DNA of 27,831 nucleotides from Chloroflexota bacterium (GCA_016191985.1 JACPVB010000053.1:1-27831), one strand, 5' to 3'. Numbered from the stretch's first letter, positions 8,096 through 15,629 are shown. Notes: a model not told the origin generated them from the letters alone. Numbers and translations: made by a program.

Positions 8096-9085
8096 TTGCC
8101 CCAATCGTTAGTGACTGGGGAGATCCTGCGTGACCGCTACAAGATCCGCGAACACATCGGGCAGGGCGGCACGGGCAGTATTTACCTTGCAGAAGACACC
8201 CGCCTGCAGGGCCGACTCTGTGCGCTCAAGGAAGTTGAGCACAACCAGGCGCTCCCAACAGAAGTTTTCAAGCAGGCTCGCGAACAATTCTTTCGCGAGG
8301 CTTCTGTGCTTGCGCGCCTCGACCACCCCAACCTGCCAAAGGTTTCGGATTTCTTTTCGGAAGGTCCGCGCGATTACCTTGTGATGGATTTCGTTCCGGG
8401 CAAGGACCTGCGTGAACGGATGCAGGAAGCGCGCCGCAACAAAACGTTTCTTTCGGAAAAGGAAGTGCTGCGCTGGGCAGCGCAAATTGCCGACGCGTTG
8501 AGTTACCTTCATCATCAGACCCCGCCCATTATCCACCGCGACATCAAACCGAGCAACCTCAAGATCACACCCAGTGGGTTAATCAAACTCGTGGACTTTG
8601 GTCTGGTAAAAATCATGGCCCCCGATGAAGTGACCATTACCATCATTCAGGGACAAGGTACGGCACATTACACTCCGCTCGAACAATACGGCGGGGACGA
8701 TACCCACACCGATCCGCGCGCCGATATTTTTTCTTTCGGCGCGACTCTCTATCACCTGCTGACCAATGAGCCTCCCACCGAAGCGCGCAAACGCTTCCTG
8801 GATACCCGCAGCCTGGTCCCGCCTCGAGAGATCAATCCTCACCTCAGCAGTCACGTGGAAAAAGCCATCCTGTGGGCCATGTCCCTGCACCCGGATAACC
8901 GCCCCATCACCGTGAGTGATTTTCGTGATGCCCTGCTTGGCAAAATGGAAACACCCACCAAGCCAGGCATAGACCGCTCCAGTTTTGACACGCCCCACAT
9001 CACAATCTTTACAGCTGAACAGATTGCAGGCTACACCGCGATAGGATTGTTCCTGATTGGGCTGGTCACTACCCTGTTGAGATAA
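8096..9085 (+). CDS. Serine/threonine protein kinase (PknB/Hanks type), TTG start
   Basis: A 329-residue kinase with a C-terminal membrane anchor. The Hanks motifs are intact: glycine loop GQGGTG (22-27), ATP-binding K45 in CALKE, E69 helix-C glutamate, IIHRDIKPSNL with catalytic D149 and N154, DFG (167-169), and GTAHYTPLEQYG in the activation/P+1 region. A single hydrophobic segment (about 312-328) ends the protein, leaving almost nothing outside the membrane. There are no PASTA or other sensor domains. The start is TTG at 8096, supported by AAAAGGAG five bases upstream; no ATG fits better. It diverges from the FHA regulator, a plausible phosphorylation target, and converges on ttuA with a 5-bp gap. 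Confidence 0.93.
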   Translation: MPQSLVTGEILRDRYKIREHIGQGGTGSIYLAEDTRLQGRLCALKEVEHNQALPTEVFKQAREQFFREASVLARLDHPNLPKVSDFFSEGPRDYLVMDFVPGKDLRERMQEARRNKTFLSEKEVLRWAAQIADALSYLHHQTPPIIHRDIKPSNLKITPSGLIKLVDFGLVKIMAPDEVTITIIQGQGTAHYTPLEQYGGDDTHTDPRADIFSFGATLYHLLTNEPPTEARKRFLDTRSLVPPREINPHLSSHVEKAILWAMSLHPDNRPITVSDFRDALLGKMETPTKPGIDRSSFDTPHITIFTAEQIAGYTAIGLFLIGLVTTLLR

Positions 9086-9090
9086 CCCGC

Positions 9091-10026
9091 CTACTCGGTC
9101 TTTACATTCGCCTTTTCAACCATTCGACAGAACGAACACAAGTCAGGCGTGGACGTGGGTTGTCCACATTTGGGACAGGCGTGTAATAACCCCTGCTTGA
9201 CGTTCTTCTCGATAAATAACTCCCCGCTTTTTCTGGCTTCCAAAAATTTCAAATAAAATGTCAGCTTTGCGCCCGGGCGGGTTGTTTCCAGTTGATTAAG
9301 TGTCTCTTTGTAAAAAATGGACTGCGACCCCTCCGCAAATGGACACTCTTCATAAATGTATTCGATTCCGCTTAACAAAGCATAGGCGGTCATTTCGCGT
9401 TCGTAGAATCGACATAACGGTTTGACCTTGCGAGCCAATCCATCGGCCTCGGGCAGGACGGGTCCCTGGCGCAGGAGGTATTCGCTGGCCCAACTTAGGG
9501 TGTTGCCGAAAAGCACGGCTGCCTCGTCGTCGAGGTTATGGCCTGTCGCGAGCACATCATATCCCAGGTCACGGGCGATGCGATTCATTTCATGGCGTTT
9601 GGCAAGTCCGCATACGGCGCACGGTTTGCCATATCCACGGTGGCTGGATTCCGCCAGCATGGGAATGGACTGTCCGTATTCCTTTTCAATATCCACCACG
9701 TGTAGTTTGAGGTTGTGCTCGTTTGCGAATTTCTCGCTCAGGCGCTGCGACTCGTGGGAATAGCCGATACCGCCATCAATGCCGAGGCCGAGATACAGCC
9801 CATCAGCCTGATAACCGAGCTGCATGAGAATATCCCAAAGCGAAAGCGAATCCTTGCCGCCTGAAACCGCCACGAGGATTTTTTCCTCGCGCGTGAACAT
9901 TTGGTATTTTTTGATAAATCGTTCAGTTTGTTCGGGGACCCATTCAAGGTAATGCTCTTTGCACAGGGCCAGCTTATGCTGCCGCATGTGGACGGAGGCT
10001 TTGTTTTGACATTTACGACACTTCAT
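9091..10026 (-). CDS. ttuA: TtuA-like tRNA 2-thiouridine (m5s2U54) synthetase
   Basis: A 311-residue ATP-dependent sulfurtransferase of the TtuA/TtcA PP-loop family. In Thermus, TtuA puts sulfur on U54 of tRNA using the ubiquitin-like donor TtuB. Visible features are an N-terminal zinc finger (C3, C6, C22, H25), the PP-loop SGGKDS (55-60), the Fe-S cysteines C136 and C139 in KPCAVCG plus C228 in EECPF, TGHNLDDEA (161-169), and a C-terminal zinc finger (C284, C287, C297, C300). All residues expected for [4Fe-4S]-dependent chemistry are present. GGAG precedes the ATG. The gene for a ThiS-like protein lies 29 bp upstream in the same operon, which supports TtuA over the other PP-loop subfamilies. 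No TtuC or TtuD homologue is in the window. Confidence 0.87.
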   Translation of the reverse strand: MKCRKCQNKASVHMRQHKLALCKEHYLEWVPEQTERFIKKYQMFTREEKILVAVSGGKDSLSLWDILMQLGYQADGLYLGLGIDGGIGYSHESQRLSEKFANEHNLKLHVVDIEKEYGQSIPMLAESSHRGYGKPCAVCGLAKRHEMNRIARDLGYDVLATGHNLDDEAAVLFGNTLSWASEYLLRQGPVLPEADGLARKVKPLCRFYEREMTAYALLSGIEYIYEECPFAEGSQSIFYKETLNQLETTRPGAKLTFYLKFLEARKSGELFIEKNVKQGLLHACPKCGQPTSTPDLCSFCRMVEKANVKTE

Positions 10027-10055
10027 ATCTCACTCCAAGCCACTAAACTCACGTA

Positions 10056-10256
10056 TTACGAACTCCCGCCTGAAATCACAGCGATCAGCTTAATCACATC
10101 CCCATTCCTCAGGATTTCATCCTCGGTCATCAATTCACCATTTCGAGTTGCGATCACAGATTCAGGCACGATATTACTTTTCTTCAAGGCGTCCAACAGG
10201 GTCATTCCCGCCTTCACCTCATATTCCTTGTCACGTAAAACCAGTTTCGCAGACAT
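10056..10256 (-). CDS. ttuB: ThiS/MoaD-family ubiquitin-like sulfur carrier (TtuB-like) with GG-SS tail
   Basis: A 66-residue beta-grasp sulfur carrier, predicted to be adenylated and thiocarboxylated at its C-terminal glycine and to donate sulfur to TtuA. The chosen start is the ATG at 10256-10254, because TAGGAG lies four bases upstream; a longer frame begins at 10277 but has no ribosome site. Family marks are YEVKAGMTLLDALKKSNI, VIATRNGELM and NGDVIKLIAVISGG. Unusually, the diglycine is not terminal: the protein ends GGSS, so two residues would have to be removed before activation if it works like ThiS. It is the first gene of a two-gene operon with ttuA. Confidence 0.85.
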   Translation of the reverse strand: MSAKLVLRDKEYEVKAGMTLLDALKKSNIVPESVIATRNGELMTEDEILRNGDVIKLIAVISGGSS

Positions 10257-10661
10257 ATTTCTCCTACAAAATGCCACACAGATAATTAACTCACCTTACG
10301 CAGAATGATTTTATGACCCCGTAGGGGTCAAATGATTATAGATTTTGACGTGCAATCCATTTAACCCCGAAGGGGTGTCATAGCTCGCAAAATCCATATC
10401 ATCTGTTTCGGCACGGCTTCGCCAGTCAACACACTTCAGGATTTAGTCCCTTTACGCAATTTTCTATTCATGATTTCCGTCAAAAATTAAGCGACCTATT
10501 AAATAATCGGTAAGGTTTTTCATTCTACCACGCCCAACAACCATAGAAAATCACGGATACCACCAGGGAAAAAATCCTTAAAAATCTTCGCGGTGAATCT
10601 TTTTTACTTGTGATGTAAAACTGTGACAAAAGATTTTCGTTTCCGAATGTAAAATATCCCC
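10257..10661. other. 405-bp divergent intergenic region between ttuB and a membrane protein gene
   Basis: Apart from the ribosome site of ttuB at its left end, it holds a 69-bp inverted-repeat element at 10313-10381 and an AT-rich right half. A TAAAAT hexamer at 10650-10655 sits only six bases before the ATG of the membrane protein and could be a -10 element giving a leaderless message. No ORF with coding character was seen. Confidence 0.5.
10313..10381. repeat. 69-bp MITE-like element with imperfect 23-24-nt inverted ends
   Basis: The left end reads ATGACCCCGTAGGGGTCAAA. The right end, read on the minus strand, is ATGACACCCCTTCGGGGTTA followed by AATG. The two align with one gap and few mismatches. 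Each end is itself a small hairpin (ACCCC/GGGGT), and both element ends carry ATGAC. No coding sequence lies inside. Confidence 0.65.
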
Positions 10662-11894
10662 ATGCCGTATACCGAACTCTTCTTCTTTGGCTTCACGCTC
10701 TGGCTGGGCGCATACCTGCTCGCGCGGGACTCGCAAAAGCCCACCGTCCAACTCACAGGCTGGGGACTGCTCGCCTATGCGCTCGCACTCGCCATCCAGA
10801 TTATCTTTGACCGCTCCATCCTCCTCATCCTGCTCGCCCCCGCGCTTTTATGGATCGGCGCAGCGCTGCATCTTTTACCGGAGGAAAATCAAACAAGACA
10901 AACGCTCATTCGCACTTGGGCAGTCGTGTCCATCCCACTCGCCATCCTCACGTTGGTCAATGCCTGGTTCGCCGCGCTCGTTGTCCTTGCCCTCATGTTC
11001 TGCGCGGGAATGGTTGCAAAACTTGCCATTCGTTCGCAATTCAAAAATACCTTCGCGCTGCTGGCGGTCATTGCCTTGTTCGTCACGCTCAGCGCAGGGC
11101 TGCTCATTTTGCCGTTGAATTGGATTCCGCTTTCATGGGGCATGGCGCTGCTCGGCTTCGATCTCATCTTCCTCGGCGTCACCGTCACCGCCTGGGACGC
11201 CTTCGACGAGGGCGAATCCATCCGCGCTCATTTGGTGCGCTCGCTCATCTCCGCCTTTTATTATTCAGGCACACTCGTCCTCATCGCCAGCTTTTTTTCC
11301 AAAGACCCAACCCTCCTGCTCACCCTTATCACCTTTGGCATCCTCACCCAAACATTTTCAAATGCGCTTCAATCTTTATTGGATAAGTTGACTCTCTCGC
11401 CGCAATTAAACGAGGAACGCCAGTCCCTGCGCCAAGCAGCGGATGCGCTTCCGCTTCTCTCCCCACTGGAACCTGCTTCAGTTAACGAGGAGCAGTTCAC
11501 CCGTCTGACGCGACGCGCGCTTTCCCACCTGGGTGACCTGCCAAAGCTGGCAACGAATCCACTCACGAATCTTTCCAGCATAAAAGAATCCAATCCACTG
11601 GACAGGGCACATGCCCTGAAATCCCTGCTCATTCAGAGCATCCAAAAACTCAAGCCGCAAAGCGCCGCAGAGTTTGGCACAACCGACGAGTGGCGTTATT
11701 ACAACTCCCTGCATTTTCCCTACGTGCTCGGCCTCAAACCCTATACTCGCCGCGCAGACTATGACTCACTGAACGAAGCCTCGCGCGCCGCCCTCGATTG
11801 GTTCCAAACCTCTGTCCCCGAGCGGACATTGCACAACTGGCAAAACACCGCCGCAAAATTGATCGCCGAAGATATCCGCAGGGCAGGCGGATAA
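10662..11894 (+). CDS. Unrecognised multi-pass membrane protein with cytoplasmic C-terminal region
   Basis: A 410-residue protein of no family I recognise. The first ~240 residues contain about seven to eight hydrophobic segments (starting TELFFFGFTLWLGAYLLA) and resemble the membrane part of sensor-type proteins. The last ~170 residues are soluble and mostly helical (LSPQLNEERQSLRQAADALPLL, later EWRYYNSLHFPYVLGLKPYTRRADY), with no kinase, cyclase or phosphatase motif. There is no Shine-Dalgarno sequence before the ATG; a TAAAAT at 10650-10655 suggests leaderless expression. It converges on the DUF4260 gene, with a small hairpin between them. It may be a membrane sensor or scaffold, but this is not shown by sequence. 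Confidence 0.75.
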   Translation: MPYTELFFFGFTLWLGAYLLARDSQKPTVQLTGWGLLAYALALAIQIIFDRSILLILLAPALLWIGAALHLLPEENQTRQTLIRTWAVVSIPLAILTLVNAWFAALVVLALMFCAGMVAKLAIRSQFKNTFALLAVIALFVTLSAGLLILPLNWIPLSWGMALLGFDLIFLGVTVTAWDAFDEGESIRAHLVRSLISAFYYSGTLVLIASFFSKDPTLLLTLITFGILTQTFSNALQSLLDKLTLSPQLNEERQSLRQAADALPLLSPLEPASVNEEQFTRLTRRALSHLGDLPKLATNPLTNLSSIKESNPLDRAHALKSLLIQSIQKLKPQSAAEFGTTDEWRYYNSLHFPYVLGLKPYTRRADYDSLNEASRAALDWFQTSVPERTLHNWQNTAAKLIAEDIRRAGG

Positions 11895-11914
11895 ATCTAC
11901 ACCTCCAGTAGATT
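11894..11914. terminator. Short hairpin between convergent genes
   Basis: AATCTAC (11894-11900) and GTAGATT (11908-11914) form a perfect 7-bp stem with a 7-nt loop in the 25-bp gap between convergent stops. The overlap with the first stop codon and the weak stem make this only a possible bidirectional terminator. Confidence 0.4.
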
Positions 11915-11919
11915 CGATT

Positions 11920-12273
11920 TCATGCTTTGCCTATCATGCCCAAATGGGTATGCTGGAATGAATCGAAATGTTTCAAGCCATAGCCCAACACCCTGTCCAT
12001 GCTGGAGTGACCGAAGAGGATCAGGCCCGCTAGTTGCAATGGCTGGCTGGCAAGGGCGATTCCCAAAACAAAAATGCCGATGCCCAACGCCTTGTGATGG
12101 ACAAAGTTATATGTCGCCGCTCCAATTTGCGAGCTGACAAGATAACCGATCATACTGAAATCAGGCGTAAGCAAAAGCACGGGGTACCACCACCAGGCAA
12201 AATCCAGTTTTGTAAAAAGGAAGATGGTAAACCCAAACATAAATAGTTCTTCAAGTTTTAGTAAATTTTTCAT
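11920..12273 (-). CDS. DUF4260 family membrane protein
   Basis: A 117-residue integral membrane protein with three to four hydrophobic segments. It matches the DUF4260 pattern along its length: LLKLEELFMFGF, WWWYPVLLLTPDFSMIGYL, GAATYNFVHHKALGI, LAGLILFGHSSMDRVLGYGLKHFDSFQHTHLG. The conserved His and Asp residues in the loops suggest a catalytic or metal-binding role, but none is established. It is third in the TetR - nitroreductase - DUF4260 run on the minus strand, 55 bp after the nitroreductase stop, with AAGGA before the ATG, so the TetR regulator probably controls it as well. Confidence 0.85.
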   Translation of the reverse strand: MKNLLKLEELFMFGFTIFLFTKLDFAWWWYPVLLLTPDFSMIGYLVSSQIGAATYNFVHHKALGIGIFVLGIALASQPLQLAGLILFGHSSMDRVLGYGLKHFDSFQHTHLGMIGKA

Positions 12274-12292
12274 TTTGTTTTCCTTCTGGTGT

Positions 12293-12310
12293 CAGACAGC
12301 TTGCTGTCTG
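12293..12310. repeat. Perfect 8-bp inverted repeat between nitroreductase and DUF4260 genes
   Basis: CAGACAGC and GCTGTCTG are separated by TT. No U-run follows on the minus strand, so it is more likely an RNA-stability hairpin or repeat fragment than a terminator. Confidence 0.45.
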
Positions 12311-12328
12311 GAGTGTGTATACGGTAAG

Positions 12329-13510
12329 TCATCCAATCACCTTATCCAACCCCCTGCGCGGACTAAGCAATGCCTCTGCTGTGGGATACCCCAAACGAAA
12401 CGGCATAATGGTCTGCCATTGATCGTCGCCAACCAATTCAGACACCGCCCTCCCAAATACTGCCTCAATTCCAAGCTGGCGTTCCCGATCCACACGCTCG
12501 CACATTTGATTCAACGGCTGCATGGCAAGCCCCTGCGTTGTGCCAAATAAATGGATGCGCTGCCAGACCTGTCCACATTGCAAACGCTGGGTATTGTCCA
12601 TGCCATCGCGGATGGCGAGAATGCCAAACGCGGCGGCAGTGGGAACCATCACCTCGCGCACGTTTTTGACAAACGCTTCATCGTTTGACGGGCGGGAAAG
12701 ATCAGGCATAAATTTGGCAAGCGGCGTGATGACCGAGCCAAGTCCCTGGGCGTCGAGCGTGATGCCATCAGCGGATTCCTGCAATTCGTCCCAATCCTGC
12801 CGCCACCAGGTGTGGCTGTCCATGCTTTGTCCTTCGTCAGCGATCAAGGCTTCAGCGGCGGAGATGGCAACTTCTCCAAATTTTGCGCGAGCCGATTCAT
12901 CTTTGAACCAAAATAAGCGCACATCATTTTCAGTGACGAGTGCATCAATTCCGCTGAAAATATTTTCGGCAACGGCATGGGTTGTGTCGTAGGCAGCGCG
13001 GTTGGTGTGACGATTTGGAATCGCTGAATATAGCGCCCGCCTTGACTCTGTCGAAGGGGAAGTGGCAGGCGATGCCATGGCGAGGGAAATGCTTGCGGCA
13101 TGCGCCTCAGTTATCGGGTCGGGCATGAGGCGGATGTCTGCTGAAAATCCCTCCGCTTCGGCAGCGAGTCTCATATTTTCCAAAGCGCATCCAAGCCCGA
13201 TGTACATCTCACGACGGAAGGGATCGATCACGCCGATCTGTCTTTCGAGCACAGCGAACAAATCAATGGTCGAGTCGGTGATGCGAAAGAGCCAGGGCTG
13301 CGAGTTATGCGGGTTGGATGCAAGAATGCCCGCGGCCACAATTCGTTCAGCGGGCGAGTCGGCATTGCGCCAATTTTTCCACGGCTCGTAGGCGATGCCC
13401 TGCCCCACACTGAACACACCCTGATCCATTGCGCGCAAGACACCTCCGCCTGCAACAGTAATCAACGTGGCGCCACCAAGTTTTATAAAATCTCGTCGGG
13501 ATATTTTCAT
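12329..13510 (-). CDS. Tat-exported nitroreductase-family (Acg-like) protein
   Basis: A 393-residue FMN-type nitroreductase-superfamily protein. The N-terminus is a twin-arginine signal (SRRDFIKLGGATLITVAGGGVL), so the mature protein is expected outside the cytoplasmic membrane after folding with its cofactor. The motif ASNPHNSQPWLF (about 64-75) is the flavin-binding signature of the Acg-type branch. Later blocks (FRREMYIGLGCALENMRLAAEAEGF, NRHTNRAAYD, MPFRLGYPTAEALLSPRR) support the whole-length match. Its start overlaps the TetR stop by four bases (ATGA), which indicates translational coupling. The substrate is unknown; Acg-type proteins are often proposed to sequester or reduce flavins or quinone-like compounds. 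Confidence 0.87.
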   Translation of the reverse strand: MKISRRDFIKLGGATLITVAGGGVLRAMDQGVFSVGQGIAYEPWKNWRNADSPAERIVAAGILASNPHNSQPWLFRITDSTIDLFAVLERQIGVIDPFRREMYIGLGCALENMRLAAEAEGFSADIRLMPDPITEAHAASISLAMASPATSPSTESRRALYSAIPNRHTNRAAYDTTHAVAENIFSGIDALVTENDVRLFWFKDESARAKFGEVAISAAEALIADEGQSMDSHTWWRQDWDELQESADGITLDAQGLGSVITPLAKFMPDLSRPSNDEAFVKNVREVMVPTAAAFGILAIRDGMDNTQRLQCGQVWQRIHLFGTTQGLAMQPLNQMCERVDRERQLGIEAVFGRAVSELVGDDQWQTIMPFRLGYPTAEALLSPRRGLDKVIG

Positions 13511-14118
13511 TGCATCTCCTGCACATACGGTTTGTAATGTTGAACCATAATTTCAACCGCCTGCTCCAGCGCGGCGTTATCGATTTTTTGTCCCGTGCTT
13601 TCGACGTACGACAGCCACGTATGCACCAACACCCAACCGATGAGCACAACGTTGTGAAGCTCGTCGGAACTCAAAACGCTTCGGACTCCGCCCGAATTTG
13701 CCAGCCGCTTTATGAGCATTTCCTGCTCTGCAACTCTTTGCTCCTGAATGGTGCGGAAGCGATTTGCCAGTGTCTTGTCATTACGAAGCAATGCCGCAAA
13801 CTCGCGATAAAAAAAACGATATTTCCAAACCAGGTCAAAGTTGATGCGCATGATCTGGCGCAAAGTTTCCTGCGTGAACGGTTTCGCGATCTGTTCGTAA
13901 ATCACATCGAACTGCTTGAACAAGTCTTCAAGGATTGCGCGGATAATCTCCTCCTTGTTCTTGTAGTGATATTGCAAATTTCCAGCGCTGATTCCCAGCG
14001 ACTCTGCCAGGGCATTCATCGAGATCGAAGCCGTGCCTGATTCATTGAACAACTCGATGGCTTTCTGAATGATGTTGGCTTTGGTTTGTTGTGAGGCTTT
14101 GTAAGTTCGGGGGGACAT
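13507..14118 (-). CDS. TetR-family transcriptional regulator
   Basis: A 203-residue repressor-type protein. Residues about 12-60 are the TetR helix-turn-helix domain (TKANIIQKAIELFNESGTASISMNALAESLGIS, then the recognition region AGNLQYHYKNKEEIIRAIL). The remainder is the helical ligand-binding and dimerisation domain, with an FRTIQEQRVAEQEMLIKRL stretch and no obvious ligand signature. GGAAGG precedes the ATG. Two palindromes overlap its promoter, so it most likely represses itself together with the coupled nitroreductase and DUF4260 genes. It may also act on the divergent four-helix membrane protein. The inducer is unknown. Confidence 0.92.
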   Translation of the reverse strand: MSPRTYKASQQTKANIIQKAIELFNESGTASISMNALAESLGISAGNLQYHYKNKEEIIRAILEDLFKQFDVIYEQIAKPFTQETLRQIMRINFDLVWKYRFFYREFAALLRNDKTLANRFRTIQEQRVAEQEMLIKRLANSGGVRSVLSSDELHNVVLIGWVLVHTWLSYVESTGQKIDNAALEQAVEIMVQHYKPYVQEMQ

Positions 14119-14133
14119 TGACCTTCCTTTAAT

Positions 14134-14170
14134 TTAGTAATTGTTTACTAATTTAGTATATTTCTACTAA
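14134..14170. promoter_or_regulatory. Two adjacent TetR-type palindromic operators
   Basis: Palindrome 1 is TTAGTAA-TTGT-TTACTAA (14134-14151). Palindrome 2 is TTAGTA-TATTTC-TACTAA (14153-14170). Their centres are 19 bp apart, about two helical turns, so two dimers could bind on the same face. They lie just upstream of the tetR start and inside its promoter. Confidence 0.75.
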
Positions 14171-14178
14171 TTTGTCAA
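14150..14178 (-). promoter_or_regulatory. tetR promoter (-35 TTGACA, -10 TAAATT)
   Basis: On the minus strand a perfect TTGACA (14178-14173) is followed, after 17 bp, by TAAATT (14155-14150), about 32 bp before the tetR start. Operator 2 lies between the boxes and operator 1 overlaps the -10, as expected for autorepression. Confidence 0.6.
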
Positions 14179-14296
14179 TACCCTTTTTATGATGACCTGT
14201 TACCAAAAATGATCGCAAGCTGGCAGCACATGGCAGTCCCGTTCGTGGACTTGGCAGTTTGCAATTCATAAAATAAGCGGCAAGGAGAAATAAAAA

Positions 14297-14683
14297 ATGA
14301 ACACACAAAACCATCAACCGGACCTGCTTCACATTTTGAATGCGAACGCCATGTTCTCATTCACCAGCGGACTTTTCTTTCTGCTCACCGCCAAACCGCT
14401 GGCTGGTTTTCTTGGCGCAACATCCGCCGTGCTGTATGCCCTTGCCTTTGTCATGTTTGGCTACGCGGCGTTGATCGCATTCAACACACATAGTCCCACA
14501 GTCAGCCGCGGTTTCACACTCTTCACCGTTATCGGTGACTCTGCCTGGGTGTTGGGTAGCATTCTGCTGCTTGTCCTTCCCCTCTTCCATTTCACCGCTG
14601 ATGCAAAATGGGCCATCGGCGTCACCGCCATTTGCGTGGACATCTTCGCCACCCTCCAATTTTTGGAATGGCGGAAGATGTAA
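14297..14683 (+). CDS. Small four-helix membrane protein, unknown function
   Basis: A 128-residue protein with four clear hydrophobic segments (about 18-33, 40-62, 76-96 and 103-120) and short hydrophilic ends. The family is not recognised with confidence; topology and size resemble small DoxX-like or other four-helix membrane proteins. The ATG is preceded by AAGGAG at a slightly long spacing. It diverges from tetR across a 178-bp spacer carrying the double operator, so it may belong to the same regulon as the nitroreductase and DUF4260 genes. A strong terminator follows 55 bp after the stop. Confidence 0.75.
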   Translation: MNTQNHQPDLLHILNANAMFSFTSGLFFLLTAKPLAGFLGATSAVLYALAFVMFGYAALIAFNTHSPTVSRGFTLFTVIGDSAWVLGSILLLVLPLFHFTADAKWAIGVTAICVDIFATLQFLEWRKM

Positions 14684-14738
14684 TGATTTCAATCACCTGG
14701 CGCGCAGACGAATTCCTCACCAAAAAATTTAACGCCAG

Positions 14739-14779
14739 GCCGCCCCGCAAAGTTTATCTTTTGCAGGGCGGCTTGTTTT
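14739..14779 (+). terminator. Rho-independent terminator
   Basis: GCCGCCC-C-GCAAA (from 14739) pairs with TTTGC-A-GGGCGGC (to 14772), with one internal mismatch, followed by TTGTTTT. It closes the four-helix membrane protein transcript. Confidence 0.8.
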
Positions 14780-14862
14780 ATGGGAACGTTGTATCTATAA
14801 AACTCCTCGGTTCGGGTTATTGAATATAATAAGCACACTCAGAAAACCCAAGGAGATTTTAT

Positions 14863-15618
14863 ATGTACACAACCGACATGTACGAAGGCGTGCTGGCTGA
14901 AACCGTCACAATGACGGGTGCGAACGGCGACCTGATCAATGCCTATCTGGCGCGGCCATTGGGAAAGGGCCCCTTCCCCGCCATGGTGCTGGTGCATCAT
15001 ATGCCGGGCTGGGATCAATGGTATCGCGAAGTTACTTTCAAGTTCGCGCATCATGGTTACGTGGCGATTTCTCCAAATCTGTATCTTCGCTCGGGGCACG
15101 GCACGCCGGAAGATGTGGCGGCAAAAGTCCGCGCGGAGGGAGGCGTACCCGATGACCAGGCGGTTGGCGATTTGGCAGGCGCGATGAAGCATGTCCGCGC
15201 ATTGGATTATGTCAATGGGAAGGTTGGCATCTTCGGCACATGTTCCGGCGGGCGTCATGCGTATCTCACCGCCTGCCGCACTTCCGGGTTTGATGCAGTC
15301 ATTGATTGCTGGGGCGGGCGCGTGGTGATGACCCCTGACCAATTGACAGCCAATTTCCCCGTCTCGCCTCTGGACTATACCAAGGATCTATCCTGTCCAA
15401 TCTTGGGATTATTTGGCGAAGAGGATTCAAGTCCCACCCCTGAGCAGGTGAAATTGCATGAAGAAGAACTCAAGAAATATGGGAAGAACTACGAGTTCCA
15501 CATGTATCCAAAAGCAGGGCATGGCTTCTTTTATTATGACCGCCCCAATTATCGTCAGGAACAGGCTGTGGACGGCTGGAAGAAGATCTTTGCTTTTCTT
15601 GAGAAATACCTGGCATAG
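14863..15618 (+). CDS. Dienelactone hydrolase family alpha/beta hydrolase
   Basis: A 251-residue cytoplasmic alpha/beta hydrolase of the dienelactone hydrolase family, which hydrolyses cyclic enol-lactones or related esters. The triad is visible: nucleophile C127 in GTCSGGR, D188 in FGEEDSS and H220 in AGHGFFYYDRPNY. The oxyanion side is VHHMPGW (44-50). Length is normal. AAGGAG lies seven bases before the ATG, and a TATAAT at 14825-14830 is a possible -10 box. The DUF6295 gene starts 11 bp after the stop, so the two form an operon. No other aromatic-degradation genes are nearby, so a catabolic role is not implied. Confidence 0.9.
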   Translation: MYTTDMYEGVLAETVTMTGANGDLINAYLARPLGKGPFPAMVLVHHMPGWDQWYREVTFKFAHHGYVAISPNLYLRSGHGTPEDVAAKVRAEGGVPDDQAVGDLAGAMKHVRALDYVNGKVGIFGTCSGGRHAYLTACRTSGFDAVIDCWGGRVVMTPDQLTANFPVSPLDYTKDLSCPILGLFGEEDSSPTPEQVKLHEEELKKYGKNYEFHMYPKAGHGFFYYDRPNYRQEQAVDGWKKIFAFLEKYLA

Positions 15619-15629
15619 GAGAATTCATC

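Noticed and set aside
10257..10277. Seven-residue N-terminal extension of the TtuB-like protein
   Set aside because: The inner ATG at 10256 has TAGGAG immediately upstream, inside the extension, and gives the usual family N-terminus.
10313..10381. CRISPR-like or riboswitch interpretation of the paired hairpins
   Set aside because: There are only two copies in inverted orientation with no spacer periodicity and no known aptamer core; a MITE/REP-like element fits better.
14825..14830. TATAAT as a confirmed promoter of the dienelactone hydrolase operon
   Set aside because: No acceptable -35 or extended -10 accompanies it, so it is mentioned only as a possibility.
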